The notes beneath the pieces are model-generated. The model was not told the origin of the DNA and did not search any database. It saw only the letters and a list, made by a program, of their open reading frames with translations. A stretch of 64,000 nt of DNA, taken from Alphaproteobacteria bacterium (GTDB taxonomy: Bacteria > Pseudomonadota > Alphaproteobacteria > Rhizobiales > Xanthobacteraceae). Position numbers and translations under genes: made by a program. How positions within the stretch are numbered: the stretch's first letter is position 1; each line of letters starts with the position of its first letter. Of this stretch, positions 50,966 to 59,201 are shown one piece after another. The stretch covers positions 124,001 through 188,000 of the forward strand of contig VBAH01000076.1 of assembly GCA_005884685.1 (NCBI GenBank), in the 5' to 3' direction.

Positions 50966-51490
50966 ATGTTCAAGATCCGTAACACCGTGCTGGCGCTGGC
51001 GGCGATCACCTCGCTCGGCATTGCTTCACTCGCGACCACAACCTCGGCGGATGCGCGCGGCTTCGGCGGCGGCGGTTTCAGCCGCGGCGGCGGCAGCCAT
51101 AGCTCGATGCGCATGGGCGGCGGCGCACGGATGGGCGGCATGCACCGCATGGGCGGGCGCCACATCGGTATCCGTCACGTCGGTATCCGCCACGTTGGCC
51201 ACCGTCACCCGAACTGGTGCCGCTTCCACGGCCGCTGCCATGTCCATGTCCGCTGGCACCGCCCCTGGATCTACGGCAGCACCGGCGTCGTGGCGACGAG
51301 CTACGCGGTTGCCCCCGTCGCGGCTGCGCCGCGGCCCTGCACCTGCCTGACCAAGGAATACACGCCGGACAATCTTGTGGTGTTCAAGGACGTGTGCACC
51401 AAGGAAGTCGCGTCGGCGCCGATCGGCAACACGCAAGTGCAGCTGCAGCTGCCGCAGCAGCAGGAGCAGCAGGTTCCGCAGCAGCAGTAA
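50966..51490 (+). CDS. Secreted His/Gly-rich protein
   Basis: A 174-aa protein with a clear signal peptide (NTVLALAAITSLGIASLATTTSADA, cleavage about residue 30). The mature part is rich in Gly, His, Met and Arg: GFGGGGFSRGGG, then MRMGGGARMGGMHRMGGRHIG, HVGIRHVGHRHPNWCRFHGRCHVHVRWHRPW. It also has a CTCLTKEYTPDN segment and a Gln-rich C-terminal tail (QQQEQQVPQQQ). The many His and Met residues suggest metal binding, maybe copper or nickel, which is inference. Similar secreted proteins are common in Bradyrhizobium-like genomes. A rho-independent terminator follows. Confidence 0.78.
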   Translation: MFKIRNTVLALAAITSLGIASLATTTSADARGFGGGGFSRGGGSHSSMRMGGGARMGGMHRMGGRHIGIRHVGIRHVGHRHPNWCRFHGRCHVHVRWHRPWIYGSTGVVATSYAVAPVAAAPRPCTCLTKEYTPDNLVVFKDVCTKEVASAPIGNTQVQLQLPQQQEQQVPQQQ

Positions 51491-51514
51491 GTGCAGCGAC
51501 CGGATGCGCACGAG

Positions 51515-51539
51515 AGCCCCGGCTTCGGCCGGGGCTTTT
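51515..51539 (+). terminator. Rho-independent terminator after the His/Gly-rich gene
   Basis: AGCCCCGGC-TTCG-GCCGGGGCT forms a 9-bp perfect stem with a TTCG loop followed by TTTC. It is 24 bp after the stop codon, ideal geometry. It also lies 8 bp beyond the end of the convergent gene and could terminate that transcript from the other side. Confidence 0.85.
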
Positions 51540-51546
51540 CGCTTGC

Positions 51547-52479
51547 TCAGCGCGTCCCGAAGCCGTCGCGCACGGCGCGCATGTGCGGCAGCACCTTCTC
51601 CCATTGATCGAGCCGCGCGATGCCGAACATCTGCACCACGCCGGGGCTGAATCGCAGCCACTGCACCATCGCAAGCTCGTCGCCGGTCTGCTCGTCCTTG
51701 CCGATCGCGACGATCTGATAGCCCGGTGCGCCGCCGATGCGAAGCGGCTCGGCGTTCACGACGCGTACATTGGGCCGGCTGAGAAATTCCGCGAGCATGC
51801 GCTGCGCGAGGCTTTCGCGTTCGGCCGGCTGCGGAGGCGAGACGGCACGCGGCGCAATCATGAAGTAGGGCTGCTGCACGGGCAGTGTCGTATCGTTGGG
51901 GCCCAGCGTCATCACCGCGGTGCCGTCCGGGGTCGTGCGCAACAGCCGGAAGCCGCCGAGGTCGTCGAGCCGGTACGGCAGGACGGCAAGCATCTCCTCG
52001 GACGTGAGCCTGGCGCGGACGACCACGCTTGCGAACGCGGCGCGCATCGCGGCATCCGGATAGGCCTCGCGCGCCGACCCGGGCACGACGGCGATCACGA
52101 TCACCGTCAGGTCCTCGGTGCGCGAGAGCAGCGCCCATTTGCGCAGCGCCGTCTCGTTCTCGCCTTGCCGCGTGACGACCAGCACCCCTTCGCCCGAGGC
52201 AAGCCGCAGGGTCTCGCGCGAAATCTCCTCCATGCCGCTCGCGCGGATGACGTCCGGCGTGAAATCGCGCGCGACCTTGTCGTAGGTCTGCGCCGAGACC
52301 TCGGTGACCAGCAGCACCACCCGGTTCGCGCGATCCTCGAAGCCCTGGAACGATGTGCTCGCCGTCATGCCGGTCGGCGGCACCAGCCCGATGCGCGAGC
52401 CCGGTGGAAAAACCGTCTCGGCCAGAGCCGCGGAGACGAACAGCGTGAAGGCGAGCGCGAGCAGGGAGCGAAACCTCAT
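51547..52479 (-). CDS. Secreted hypothetical protein
   Basis: A 310-aa protein with a signal peptide (LLALAFTLFVSAALAE, cleavage about residue 20). The mature part starts VFPPGSRIGLVPPTGMTAST and shows alternating strands and helices (FQGFEDRANRVVLLVTEVSAQTYDKV, VLVVTRQGENETALRKWALL), with a C-terminal block IGKDEQTGDELAMVQWLRFSPG. I do not recognise a named domain; such proteins are annotated as hypothetical in Bradyrhizobium-type genomes. It lies 7 nt downstream of the isochorismatase-family gene and is probably in the same transcript. Confidence 0.7.
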   Translation of the reverse strand: MRFRSLLALAFTLFVSAALAETVFPPGSRIGLVPPTGMTASTSFQGFEDRANRVVLLVTEVSAQTYDKVARDFTPDVIRASGMEEISRETLRLASGEGVLVVTRQGENETALRKWALLSRTEDLTVIVIAVVPGSAREAYPDAAMRAAFASVVVRARLTSEEMLAVLPYRLDDLGGFRLLRTTPDGTAVMTLGPNDTTLPVQQPYFMIAPRAVSPPQPAERESLAQRMLAEFLSRPNVRVVNAEPLRIGGAPGYQIVAIGKDEQTGDELAMVQWLRFSPGVVQMFGIARLDQWEKVLPHMRAVRDGFGTR

Positions 52480-52486
52480 GCCGCCA

Positions 52487-53086
52487 TCATAGCGCGGCGA
52501 ACGCAGCGATCGCATCCGCGATGCCGATCACTTTCGCGACAGGTCTCAGGCCCTCGATCGCGGTGTCATGCACCGCGCGCGAAAACGCCGCGCAACCGTC
52601 GGCGATCAGCGTGCAATGGAACTCGCGCACATGTGCATCGCGCACCGTGGAGGCGACGCCGCCATTGGTGACGATGCCGGTGAAATACAGGTGCTCGATG
52701 CCGCATTTGCGCAAGACCCATTCGAGGCGCGAGGCGTGGAACGCCGAATACGCGATCTTTTCTACATGGATGTCGGCCGGCGCGAGCTCGTCGACGAGCT
52801 GCTGCCCCCAGCCTCCCGGCGCGAAGTCGCCCGTCCGCAGGAACGGCCGCAAGCTTCTCAGATGGGCTGAGACGATCGGCTCGCCGCCGCGGCCGGGCAC
52901 CAAAGTGAACAGCGTCGCGACGGTGAGAATGCCGTTCTCGCGTGCGGCGCGCACCAGCGGCGCGAGGCGCGCTGGCAGGGCGGCGATGTCGTCCGCTCTC
53001 TGGCCCGCGCGGCCATAGGCGCCGTTGGGGTGCAGGAAGTCGTTCTGCAGATCGCCGAGGATCAGCGCCGTGGTTTGCCTGCTCAT
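52487..53086 (-). CDS. Isochorismatase-family hydrolase lacking the catalytic cysteine
   Basis: A 199-aa protein of the isochorismatase-like fold: LILGDLQNDFLHPNG carries Asp12, VEKIAYSAF carries Lys110. The place where cysteine hydrolases have TNxCVxSTxRDA reads FTGIVTNGGVASTVRDA, with Gly143 instead of Cys. True isochorismatases (EntB, PhzD) also have Gly there, whereas amidases such as N-carbamoylsarcosine amidase need the Cys. So an amide-cleaving role in the hydantoinase cluster is doubtful, and an isochorismatase-type hydrolysis or lost activity is possible. It overlaps the hyuA stop by ATGA. Confidence 0.88.
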   Translation of the reverse strand: MSRQTTALILGDLQNDFLHPNGAYGRAGQRADDIAALPARLAPLVRAARENGILTVATLFTLVPGRGGEPIVSAHLRSLRPFLRTGDFAPGGWGQQLVDELAPADIHVEKIAYSAFHASRLEWVLRKCGIEHLYFTGIVTNGGVASTVRDAHVREFHCTLIADGCAAFSRAVHDTAIEGLRPVAKVIGIADAIAAFAAL

Positions 53087-55113
53087 GCGGGTTCAACGAT
53101 AACATTGCCGAGCGCGTCGACGCGCCCGACATGGCCAGGCTCGATGACGGTGGTAGCATCGGGCTGTTCGAGGATGGCGGGGCCTTCGATCGCGGCACCG
53201 GCCGGAAGTGCGAGGCGCGACCAGACGCTGGTGTCGCGCCAGCCGCCGTCGAACCAGACTTTGCGCGTGCCGGCTTTCGCTCGCTCCAGCGATGCCGACG
53301 CATCGGGCCTGAATACCGAGAAGTCGAACGCAGGCCGCCGCCCGATCGCCGCAACGCGCAGCGACACGATACGTACGGCAAGGCCCGGCAATAGGCGGCT
53401 GAAAGAGGCCAAATAGGAAGATTCGAATGCCTTGCGCACAAGCGCCTCGCTCAAGCCGCTCGCGTCGGCGTCGACAGGCAGCGGCACCGACACGGTGTGG
53501 GTCTGCCCGAGATAATGCATGTCGAGCTCGTAGATCACGTCGGTGCGCTCGACCGGAATGCCGGCGGCGGTGATCACGGCGCTCGCTTGCCTGCCGGCAG
53601 CGCCCATACGCGTGGCCAGCGCGTCCGCCTGCAAGCCGTCGAGCATCAGGTTCACGGTCTGCACCATGTCGTGGCGCGGATCCGCGAGCACGCAGCCGAG
53701 CGCCGACGTGATGCCGGGAAAGCGCGGCACCACCGCGCAGCGCAAGCCGATCTCGCGGATCAGCGCGCCGACGTGCAGCGCGCCGCCGCCGCCGAACGGC
53801 ATGGCGACGAATTTCTGCGGATCGTGTCCGCGCTCGATCGAGACGAGCCGGATCGCGCCCGCCATGCGGGCATCCGCGACGCGCACGATCGCGGCTGCGG
53901 CGTTGTCGGGCGCAAGTCCGAGCGGCGTGCCGACATGCTCGTCGATGGCGCGCCGCGCGGCTTCGACATCGAGCGATTTCAACTCGCCGCCGAGCGGGCG
54001 GGCCGCATTGATGCGGCCGAGCACCACCTGCGCGTCGGTCAGCGTCGGGCGCGTGTTGCCCTGGCCGTAACAGGCGGGCCCGGGCACCGAGCCGGCGCTT
54101 TCCGGCCCGACCTGCAGCAGCCCGCCGCGATCGACCCAGGCGATCGAGCCGCCGCCCGCCCCGATGGTGGTGATCTCGACCATGGGAGTGCGGATCACCA
54201 GGCCGAACTCGATCGTGGTCTGGGCGGCTACCGCCGCCTTGCCGTTCGCGATCACCGACACGTCGAACGAGGTGCCGCCGAGATCGCAGGTGATGAGGTT
54301 GTCGAAGCCCGCGGCCTTCGCCAGCGCCGCGCCCGCCACGACGCCTGCCGCCGGGCCGGAGAGGGCCGTGCGCACCGGCAGGCGGCGGGCGGTCGCGGTC
54401 GACATGATGCCGCCGTTCGACTGCACGATATGGAGTTTGCTTTGGCCGGCGAGCGCCGCTTCGAGCTTGGCGACGTATGACGCAACGACCGGCTGGAGAT
54501 AGGCGTTGATCGCCGCCGTCGAGGCGCGCTCGAACTCGCGGATTTCCGACAGCACTTCGTGTGACGCCGTCACGTAATCGTTCGGCCAGACATCGCGCAC
54601 CGCGGCAAGCGCGCGGCGCTCGTTCTCGGCATTCGCAAAGGCGTTGATGAAGATGACCGCGACGGCCTGTGCGCCTTGCCGGATCAGTTGCCGCGCAGCC
54701 GCGCGAACGGCGTCCTCGTCGACCGGGGCGCGTATCGTGCCGTCGCTGAGGGTCCGCTCGGCCACCTCCAGCCGCATGTCGCGGTCGGCGATCGGGACGA
54801 AATCCCCCCACAGGCCCCAGGTGCGGCGGCGGTCGCGGCGGCGCATCTCGAGCACGTCGCGGAAACCGCGCGTCGTGATCACCCCGATTGCCGGCCCCCG
54901 CCGTTCCAGCAGCGTGTTGGTGCCGACCGTGGTGCCGTGCACGATCGAGCCTTGCGCAGCGCCGCCGACGGCGGCGAGGCCGTTAAGAAAGCCCTGCGCC
55001 TCATCGCCGCGCCGCGACGGGACTTTTGCGGTGGTGAAGGTGCGCGCCTCTGCATCGAGGCGGAACAGGTCGGTGAACGTGCCGCCGACGTCGATCCCGA
55101 CGATCGCGCTCAT
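53083..55113 (-). CDS. hyuA: Hydantoinase/oxoprolinase subunit A
   Basis: A 676-aa ATP-dependent hydantoinase/5-oxoprolinase A subunit. The N-terminus SAIVGIDVGGTFTDLFRLD is the ASKHA phosphate-binding motif; GSIVHGTTVGTNTLLERRG, TTRGFRDVLEMRRRDR, LGGTSFDVSVIANG, ITTIGAGGGSIAWVDRGG and AMPFGGGGALHVGALIREIG are typical. With HyuB it opens a cyclic amide such as N-methylhydantoin or 5-oxoproline using ATP. The start at 55113 is chosen by homology. It is separated from hyuB by a repeat element of 69 bp, so it may be in a separate transcript, and its stop overlaps the isochorismatase-like gene. Confidence 0.92.
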   Translation of the reverse strand: MSAIVGIDVGGTFTDLFRLDAEARTFTTAKVPSRRGDEAQGFLNGLAAVGGAAQGSIVHGTTVGTNTLLERRGPAIGVITTRGFRDVLEMRRRDRRRTWGLWGDFVPIADRDMRLEVAERTLSDGTIRAPVDEDAVRAAARQLIRQGAQAVAVIFINAFANAENERRALAAVRDVWPNDYVTASHEVLSEIREFERASTAAINAYLQPVVASYVAKLEAALAGQSKLHIVQSNGGIMSTATARRLPVRTALSGPAAGVVAGAALAKAAGFDNLITCDLGGTSFDVSVIANGKAAVAAQTTIEFGLVIRTPMVEITTIGAGGGSIAWVDRGGLLQVGPESAGSVPGPACYGQGNTRPTLTDAQVVLGRINAARPLGGELKSLDVEAARRAIDEHVGTPLGLAPDNAAAAIVRVADARMAGAIRLVSIERGHDPQKFVAMPFGGGGALHVGALIREIGLRCAVVPRFPGITSALGCVLADPRHDMVQTVNLMLDGLQADALATRMGAAGRQASAVITAAGIPVERTDVIYELDMHYLGQTHTVSVPLPVDADASGLSEALVRKAFESSYLASFSRLLPGLAVRIVSLRVAAIGRRPAFDFSVFRPDASASLERAKAGTRKVWFDGGWRDTSVWSRLALPAGAAIEGPAILEQPDATTVIEPGHVGRVDALGNVIVEPA

Positions 55114-55127
55114 GCGGCTAACCACTT

Positions 55128-55196
55128 CCGCTCATGCCCGCGAAAGCGGGCATCCAGTTCTTGGCCCTGGGTCCCCGCTTTCGCGGGGACGAGCGG
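55128..55196. repeat. 69-bp near-palindromic intergenic repeat, copy 3
   Basis: CCGCTCATGCCCGCGAAAGC at the start and CGCGGGGACGAGCGG at the end, with the same two complementary hairpins as copy 1. Lies in the 97-bp gap between hyuB and hyuA. Confidence 0.87.
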
Positions 55197-55210
55197 AACC
55201 GGGACGGCAC

Positions 55211-56890
55211 TCATGACTCTGCCTTGTAGTCGCGCGCGGCCGCCTCCGCCGTCACGTAGCCGAGCCGCACGTCGCGCGCGATGCGCTCTGGATCGCGCGT
55301 TGCCGGATCGCCGAAGCCGCCGCCGCCGGGCGTTTCCAGCCGCACCTTCTGGCCGCGGCGGATTTTCACGTCGGTCACTTTCGAGACCAGCGGCGGTATT
55401 GCTTCGCCATCGTCTGTCTCAAATACGAACCGGTTCAGCGCAGCCGGCCCGCCGCCATTCGCTCCCGGCGGCGGATACTTGCCGCGCTCGCCGAGCAGGA
55501 ACACGTCCGTAGCCCCGTCGGCCAGCGCTTCGATCTCGTAGATCGCGCCCAAGCCTCCGCGATGCTTTCCCGGCCCGCCGCTATCGGGTCGCAGCGCCCA
55601 TTGGGTGAACATCACCGGATAGAGCGATTCGAGAATCTCCAGCGGCGGAATGGTCGCGGTCGAGATCGGGTTGTTGCCGTGGTTGAGTCCGTCGCCTTCC
55701 GGATTGCCGCCGAGCCCGCCGCCGAAGAAGCAGAACATCACCCAGCGCTTGCCGTGCTCGCGCCAGCCGGCGAGCGACAGCGCGTTGATGGTGGCGAACG
55801 GGCTGCCGTTGGCGCGCTCCGGTGCGGCTTTGGCGAACGCGCCGAAGATCGTGTCGATCACGCGCAGGATCGTCTCGGTATAGCCGCCGACCGGGCGCGG
55901 CGCCGAGACGCCGAGCAGCGTCGTGTCGGGAATGACGAAGTCGATCGGCGCGAGGCAGCCGGCATTCGCCGGCACGTCGGTGAACAGGTGCTTGAGCGCG
56001 ACATAGCAGCACGCAACCGTGGTGGAGCGCGCAATGTTGAGCGGACCGTCGCACGGCGGCGCCGAGCGCGAGAAGTCGAGCGTCATGCGGTCGCCGGCGA
56101 TCGTCAGGTCGAGCGCGATCTTGAGCGGCCGGTCGGTGACGCCGTCATTGTCGAGGAAGTCGTCGCAGCGGTAGGTGCCATCCGGCAGCGCCGCGATGTT
56201 GGCGCGCATCAATGCCTCGGCGCGCGCGGAGAGCGCCGCGAGCGCGGCGTGAATCGTCTCGTCGCCGTATTCGTCGAGCAGCGCGCCGAGCCGCCGCTCG
56301 CCGAGGTCGAGCGCATTGAGCTGCCCGTTGAGGTCGCCCCAGTTCGACTGCGGCACGCGCGAATTCGCCGCCAGGATATCGATGATGTCCTGCTGCATGA
56401 CGCCGTGGCGGATCAGCTTCACCGGCGGAATGCGGAAGCCTTCCTGGAAGCTTTCGGTGGCCTTGGCGTTGAAATTGCCCGGCACGTTGCCGCCGACGTC
56501 GAGCCAGTGCCCGACCGAAGCGAGCCAGGCGAAGACGTTTCCACCGCGCATCAGCGGGCGCACCAGCCGCACGTCGTTGAGATGCGTACCGCCGTCATAA
56601 GGGTCGTTGAACAGATAGGTATCGCCCGCCGCGAGGTCGCCGTCGCGCGCCACCTTGTCGATCACGGCCTTTACGGCGAACGCCATCGCGCCGACGAAGA
56701 TTGGCAGGCCCGAGGTGCCCTGCACCAGCGTGGCGCCGGTCTGCGCGTGATAGAGCCCGTGGCAGGCGTCGTGCGCCTCCGCGATGATCGGGTTGAACGC
56801 CGAGCGGTAGAGGGTCGCGTCCATCTCGTCGGCGATCTGCACCAGACGGCCGTTGAGCACCGCGAGCGTGACCGGATCGAGCGGCGTCAT
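55211..56890 (-). CDS. hyuB: Hydantoinase/oxoprolinase subunit B
   Basis: A 559-aa hydantoinase B subunit. PVTLAVLNGRLVQIADEMDATLYRSAFNPIIAEAHDACHGLY covers the start (residues 5-46); TYLFNDPYDGGTHLNDVRLVRP, WLASVGHWLDVGGNVPGNF, PPCDGPLNIARSTT, GSPFATINALSLAG and PDSGGPGKHRGGLGAIYEIEAL are family hallmarks. It partners HyuA in ATP-dependent opening of a cyclic amide. The start at 56890 overlaps the preceding lyase-family gene stop as ATGA. The protein is intact. Confidence 0.93.
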   Translation of the reverse strand: MTPLDPVTLAVLNGRLVQIADEMDATLYRSAFNPIIAEAHDACHGLYHAQTGATLVQGTSGLPIFVGAMAFAVKAVIDKVARDGDLAAGDTYLFNDPYDGGTHLNDVRLVRPLMRGGNVFAWLASVGHWLDVGGNVPGNFNAKATESFQEGFRIPPVKLIRHGVMQQDIIDILAANSRVPQSNWGDLNGQLNALDLGERRLGALLDEYGDETIHAALAALSARAEALMRANIAALPDGTYRCDDFLDNDGVTDRPLKIALDLTIAGDRMTLDFSRSAPPCDGPLNIARSTTVACCYVALKHLFTDVPANAGCLAPIDFVIPDTTLLGVSAPRPVGGYTETILRVIDTIFGAFAKAAPERANGSPFATINALSLAGWREHGKRWVMFCFFGGGLGGNPEGDGLNHGNNPISTATIPPLEILESLYPVMFTQWALRPDSGGPGKHRGGLGAIYEIEALADGATDVFLLGERGKYPPPGANGGGPAALNRFVFETDDGEAIPPLVSKVTDVKIRRGQKVRLETPGGGGFGDPATRDPERIARDVRLGYVTAEAAARDYKAES

Positions 56891-57753
56891 TTCGACTCGT
56901 AGCGCTTGCCGAGCGCGATCATCTCGGGTGTGCCGACCACGCGGTTGATCTCCTCGAAGCCGAGCATGCGGTTGCGGAACGGATCGGTGGTGCCGTTGCT
57001 GGCGAGCGAGCCGTAGTACTCGGCGGCGAGAAAGCCGAGCGCGCGCACGATGCCGCCCGGAAAGATCACCAGCGCGAAGCCGATCGCTTCGAGCTCCGCG
57101 GCGGGGAGGATCGGGGTCCTGCCGCCTTCCACCATGTTGGCCATCAGCGGCACACCGGGCAGCGCCTCGGTGATGCGCGCAAGGTCGTCCCGCGACTTCG
57201 GCGCCTCGACGAACAGCATGTCGGCGCCAGCTTCCTGATAAAGGACAGCCCGCTCGATCGCGCGCTCGAAGCCCTCGACCGCGACCGCATCGGTGCGCGC
57301 GATGATCAGCGTGTCGGCGGACGTGCGCGTGTCGAGCGCGGCTTTGAGCTTGCCGACCATCTCGTCGGCCGGGATCAGCGCCTTGCCGTCGAGGTGACCG
57401 CAACGCTTCGGGAAATCCTGGTCCTCGAGCTGGATCCCGGTCGCACCGGCGCGTTCGAAGATGCGCACGGTACGCACGACGTTGAGCGCGTTGCCGTAGC
57501 CGGTGTCGGCGTCAACGATGAGATGCGCGCCGACCCGGTCGCGGATCAGCGTCACGGTGTCGGCGACCTCGCTCATGCTGACCAGGCCGATGTCGGGCCT
57601 TCCGAGTTTCGTGTACGCGATGGCGGCGCCGGACACATAGAGAGTCTCGAAGCCGGCCTGTGTGGCGGTGAGCGCGGTGAATGCGTCGTACACGCCGGGC
57701 GCGACCACGATCGGATTCCGGGTCAGGCGAGCGCGCAGCGTTGCTTCAGCCAT
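56887..57753 (-). CDS. Isocitrate lyase/PEP mutase-family enzyme
   Basis: A 288-aa TIM-barrel protein. PIVVAPGVYDAFTALTATQAGFETLYVSGAAIA, then LIVDADTGYGNALNVVRTVR, GIQLEDQDFPKRCGHLDGK (the KRCGH active-site loop), IIARTDAVAVEGFERAIERA and ADMLFVEAPKS are those of the isocitrate lyase/PEPM superfamily, close to 2-methylisocitrate lyases and oxaloacetate decarboxylases. It cleaves or decarboxylates a 2-oxo or 2-hydroxy acid with Mg. Start 57753 is 1 nt after livF. In this operon it may process the product of the hydantoinase reaction. Confidence 0.9.
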   Translation of the reverse strand: MAEATLRARLTRNPIVVAPGVYDAFTALTATQAGFETLYVSGAAIAYTKLGRPDIGLVSMSEVADTVTLIRDRVGAHLIVDADTGYGNALNVVRTVRIFERAGATGIQLEDQDFPKRCGHLDGKALIPADEMVGKLKAALDTRTSADTLIIARTDAVAVEGFERAIERAVLYQEAGADMLFVEAPKSRDDLARITEALPGVPLMANMVEGGRTPILPAAELEAIGFALVIFPGGIVRALGFLAAEYYGSLASNGTTDPFRNRMLGFEEINRVVGTPEMIALGKRYESK

Positions 57754-57754
57754 T

Positions 57755-58465
57755 TCACATTCCAAGGTAGGCGCGCTTCAGGTCCGGGTCGTCGCGCACG
57801 TCGGCCGCGCTTCCCTGTAGCACAATCGCGCCGTTGTCGAGCACGTAGGCGCGGCGCGCGACCTCCAGGCTCTGCATCACGTTCTGCTCCACCAGCAGGA
57901 GCGCGATGCCCTGCGCGTTGATGCGCTGGATCAGCGCGAACAGCTCCTCGACCAGCTTGGGCGACAGACCGAGCGAGGGCTCGTCGAGGATCAACAGCTT
58001 CGGCTCGGCCATCAGGCCGCGCCCGATGGCGAGCATCTGCTGTTCGCCGCCCGACAATGTGCCGGCGCTTTGCGCCTGCCGCTCGGCGAGGCGCGGGAAA
58101 ATGCCGAACACGCGCGCGCGGTTTTCCGCACGGCGTGCGCGCGCGCGGGCGTAGCAGCCGAGATCGAGGTTCTCGGCGACGGTCATGTTGGGGAAGATGC
58201 GGCGGCCTTCCGGCACGTGGATCAGGCCTTGCGCGACGATCGCGGACGGGCGCGCGCGCTCGATGGCTTTGCCCTCGAAGCGGATCGTGCCGCGCCATGG
58301 CGGCAGCACGCCCGAGATTGCGCGGTTGAGCGTGGACTTGCCGGCGCCGTTGGAACCGAGCACCGCGACGATCTCGTTTTCGTTCACCGCGAGGTCGATG
58401 CCGCGCAGAATCTCGGTCGCGCCGTAGCCGGCCTGCAGGCCCTCAATGGCGAGCAGCTCAGCCAT
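57755..58465 (-). CDS. livF: Branched-chain amino acid-type ABC transporter ATPase, LivF-like
   Basis: A 236-aa ATPase: VLGSNGAGKSTLNRAISG (Walker A), GTLSGGEQQMLAIGRGLMAEPKLLILDEPSLGL (signature and Walker B). LIHVPEGRRIFPNMTVAENLDLG is diagnostic for LivF. It energises import in the Liv/HAAT family together with LivG and two permeases. It overlaps livG by 8 nt and is followed after 1 nt by the lyase-family gene, so all belong to one operon. Confidence 0.94.
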   Translation of the reverse strand: MAELLAIEGLQAGYGATEILRGIDLAVNENEIVAVLGSNGAGKSTLNRAISGVLPPWRGTIRFEGKAIERARPSAIVAQGLIHVPEGRRIFPNMTVAENLDLGCYARARARRAENRARVFGIFPRLAERQAQSAGTLSGGEQQMLAIGRGLMAEPKLLILDEPSLGLSPKLVEELFALIQRINAQGIALLLVEQNVMQSLEVARRAYVLDNGAIVLQGSAADVRDDPDLKRAYLGM

Positions 58466-59201
58466 GCTGGCGCATCCGTTCCGCGGCGCCGTGGCCGAGA
58501 TAAGCCTCGATCACGCGCGGGTCGGCGGCGATCTCGCGCGGCGCGCCGTGGGCGATGATGCGCCCTTCGGCCAGCACGAACACCCCTTCGGCAAGGCTCA
58601 TCACCGCCTGCATCACGTGCTCGATCATCAGGATGGTGATGCCGCGCTGGGCGATCGCCCGGATCACCGGCACCATGTCGCGCAATTCGGACGGGTTGAG
58701 ACCGGCCAGCACCTCGTCGAGCAGCAGCAGCTGCGGCTCGATCGCGAGCGCGCGCGCAAGCTCCAGCCGCTTGCGCCCCGCCACGGTGAGGCTCGCGGCC
58801 GGTCGATCCAGCGCCGGCGTGAGGCCGACCGCCTGCGCCACGTCCTCGGCGGCCGCGAGCGCATCGGCGCGGGCGGGCCGCGACAGATGCGCTCCGACCG
58901 CGATATTTTCGCGCACGGTCAGGCCGGCGAACGGCTGCGCGATCTGGAAGGTGCGTGCGATGCCGCGCCGCGCGAGCAGATGCGGCGGCATGCCGGTGAT
59001 CTCGGCGCCCCGGTAGAACACGCGGCCATCGGTGGGCTTGAGGAAACCGGTGACGATCGAGAACAGCGTGGTCTTGCCGGCGCCGTTCGGCCCGACCAGC
59101 GCGACGATCTGGCCTTCGGTCACCGTCAGCGCGGCGCGGTCGAGCGCCAGCAGTCCGCCGAAGCGGCGCGAGACGTTCTCGACGCGCAGGATCTCGCTCA
59201 T
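58458..59201 (-). CDS. livG: Branched-chain amino acid-type ABC transporter ATPase, LivG-like
   Basis: A 247-aa ATPase. LRVENVSRRFGGLLALDRAALTV opens it; ALVGPNGAGKTTLFSIVTGF is Walker A; GIARTFQIAQPFAGLTVRENIAVGAH is LivG-specific; LTVAGRKRLELARALAIEPQLLLLDEVLAGLNPSE gives the signature and Walker B, with the signature's LSxGQ replaced by LTVAGRK as often in LivG. A longer open frame runs upstream to 60248 but is outside the gene. It overlaps livM as ATGA. Confidence 0.94.
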   Translation of the reverse strand: MSEILRVENVSRRFGGLLALDRAALTVTEGQIVALVGPNGAGKTTLFSIVTGFLKPTDGRVFYRGAEITGMPPHLLARRGIARTFQIAQPFAGLTVRENIAVGAHLSRPARADALAAAEDVAQAVGLTPALDRPAASLTVAGRKRLELARALAIEPQLLLLDEVLAGLNPSELRDMVPVIRAIAQRGITILMIEHVMQAVMSLAEGVFVLAEGRIIAHGAPREIAADPRVIEAYLGHGAAERMRQHG

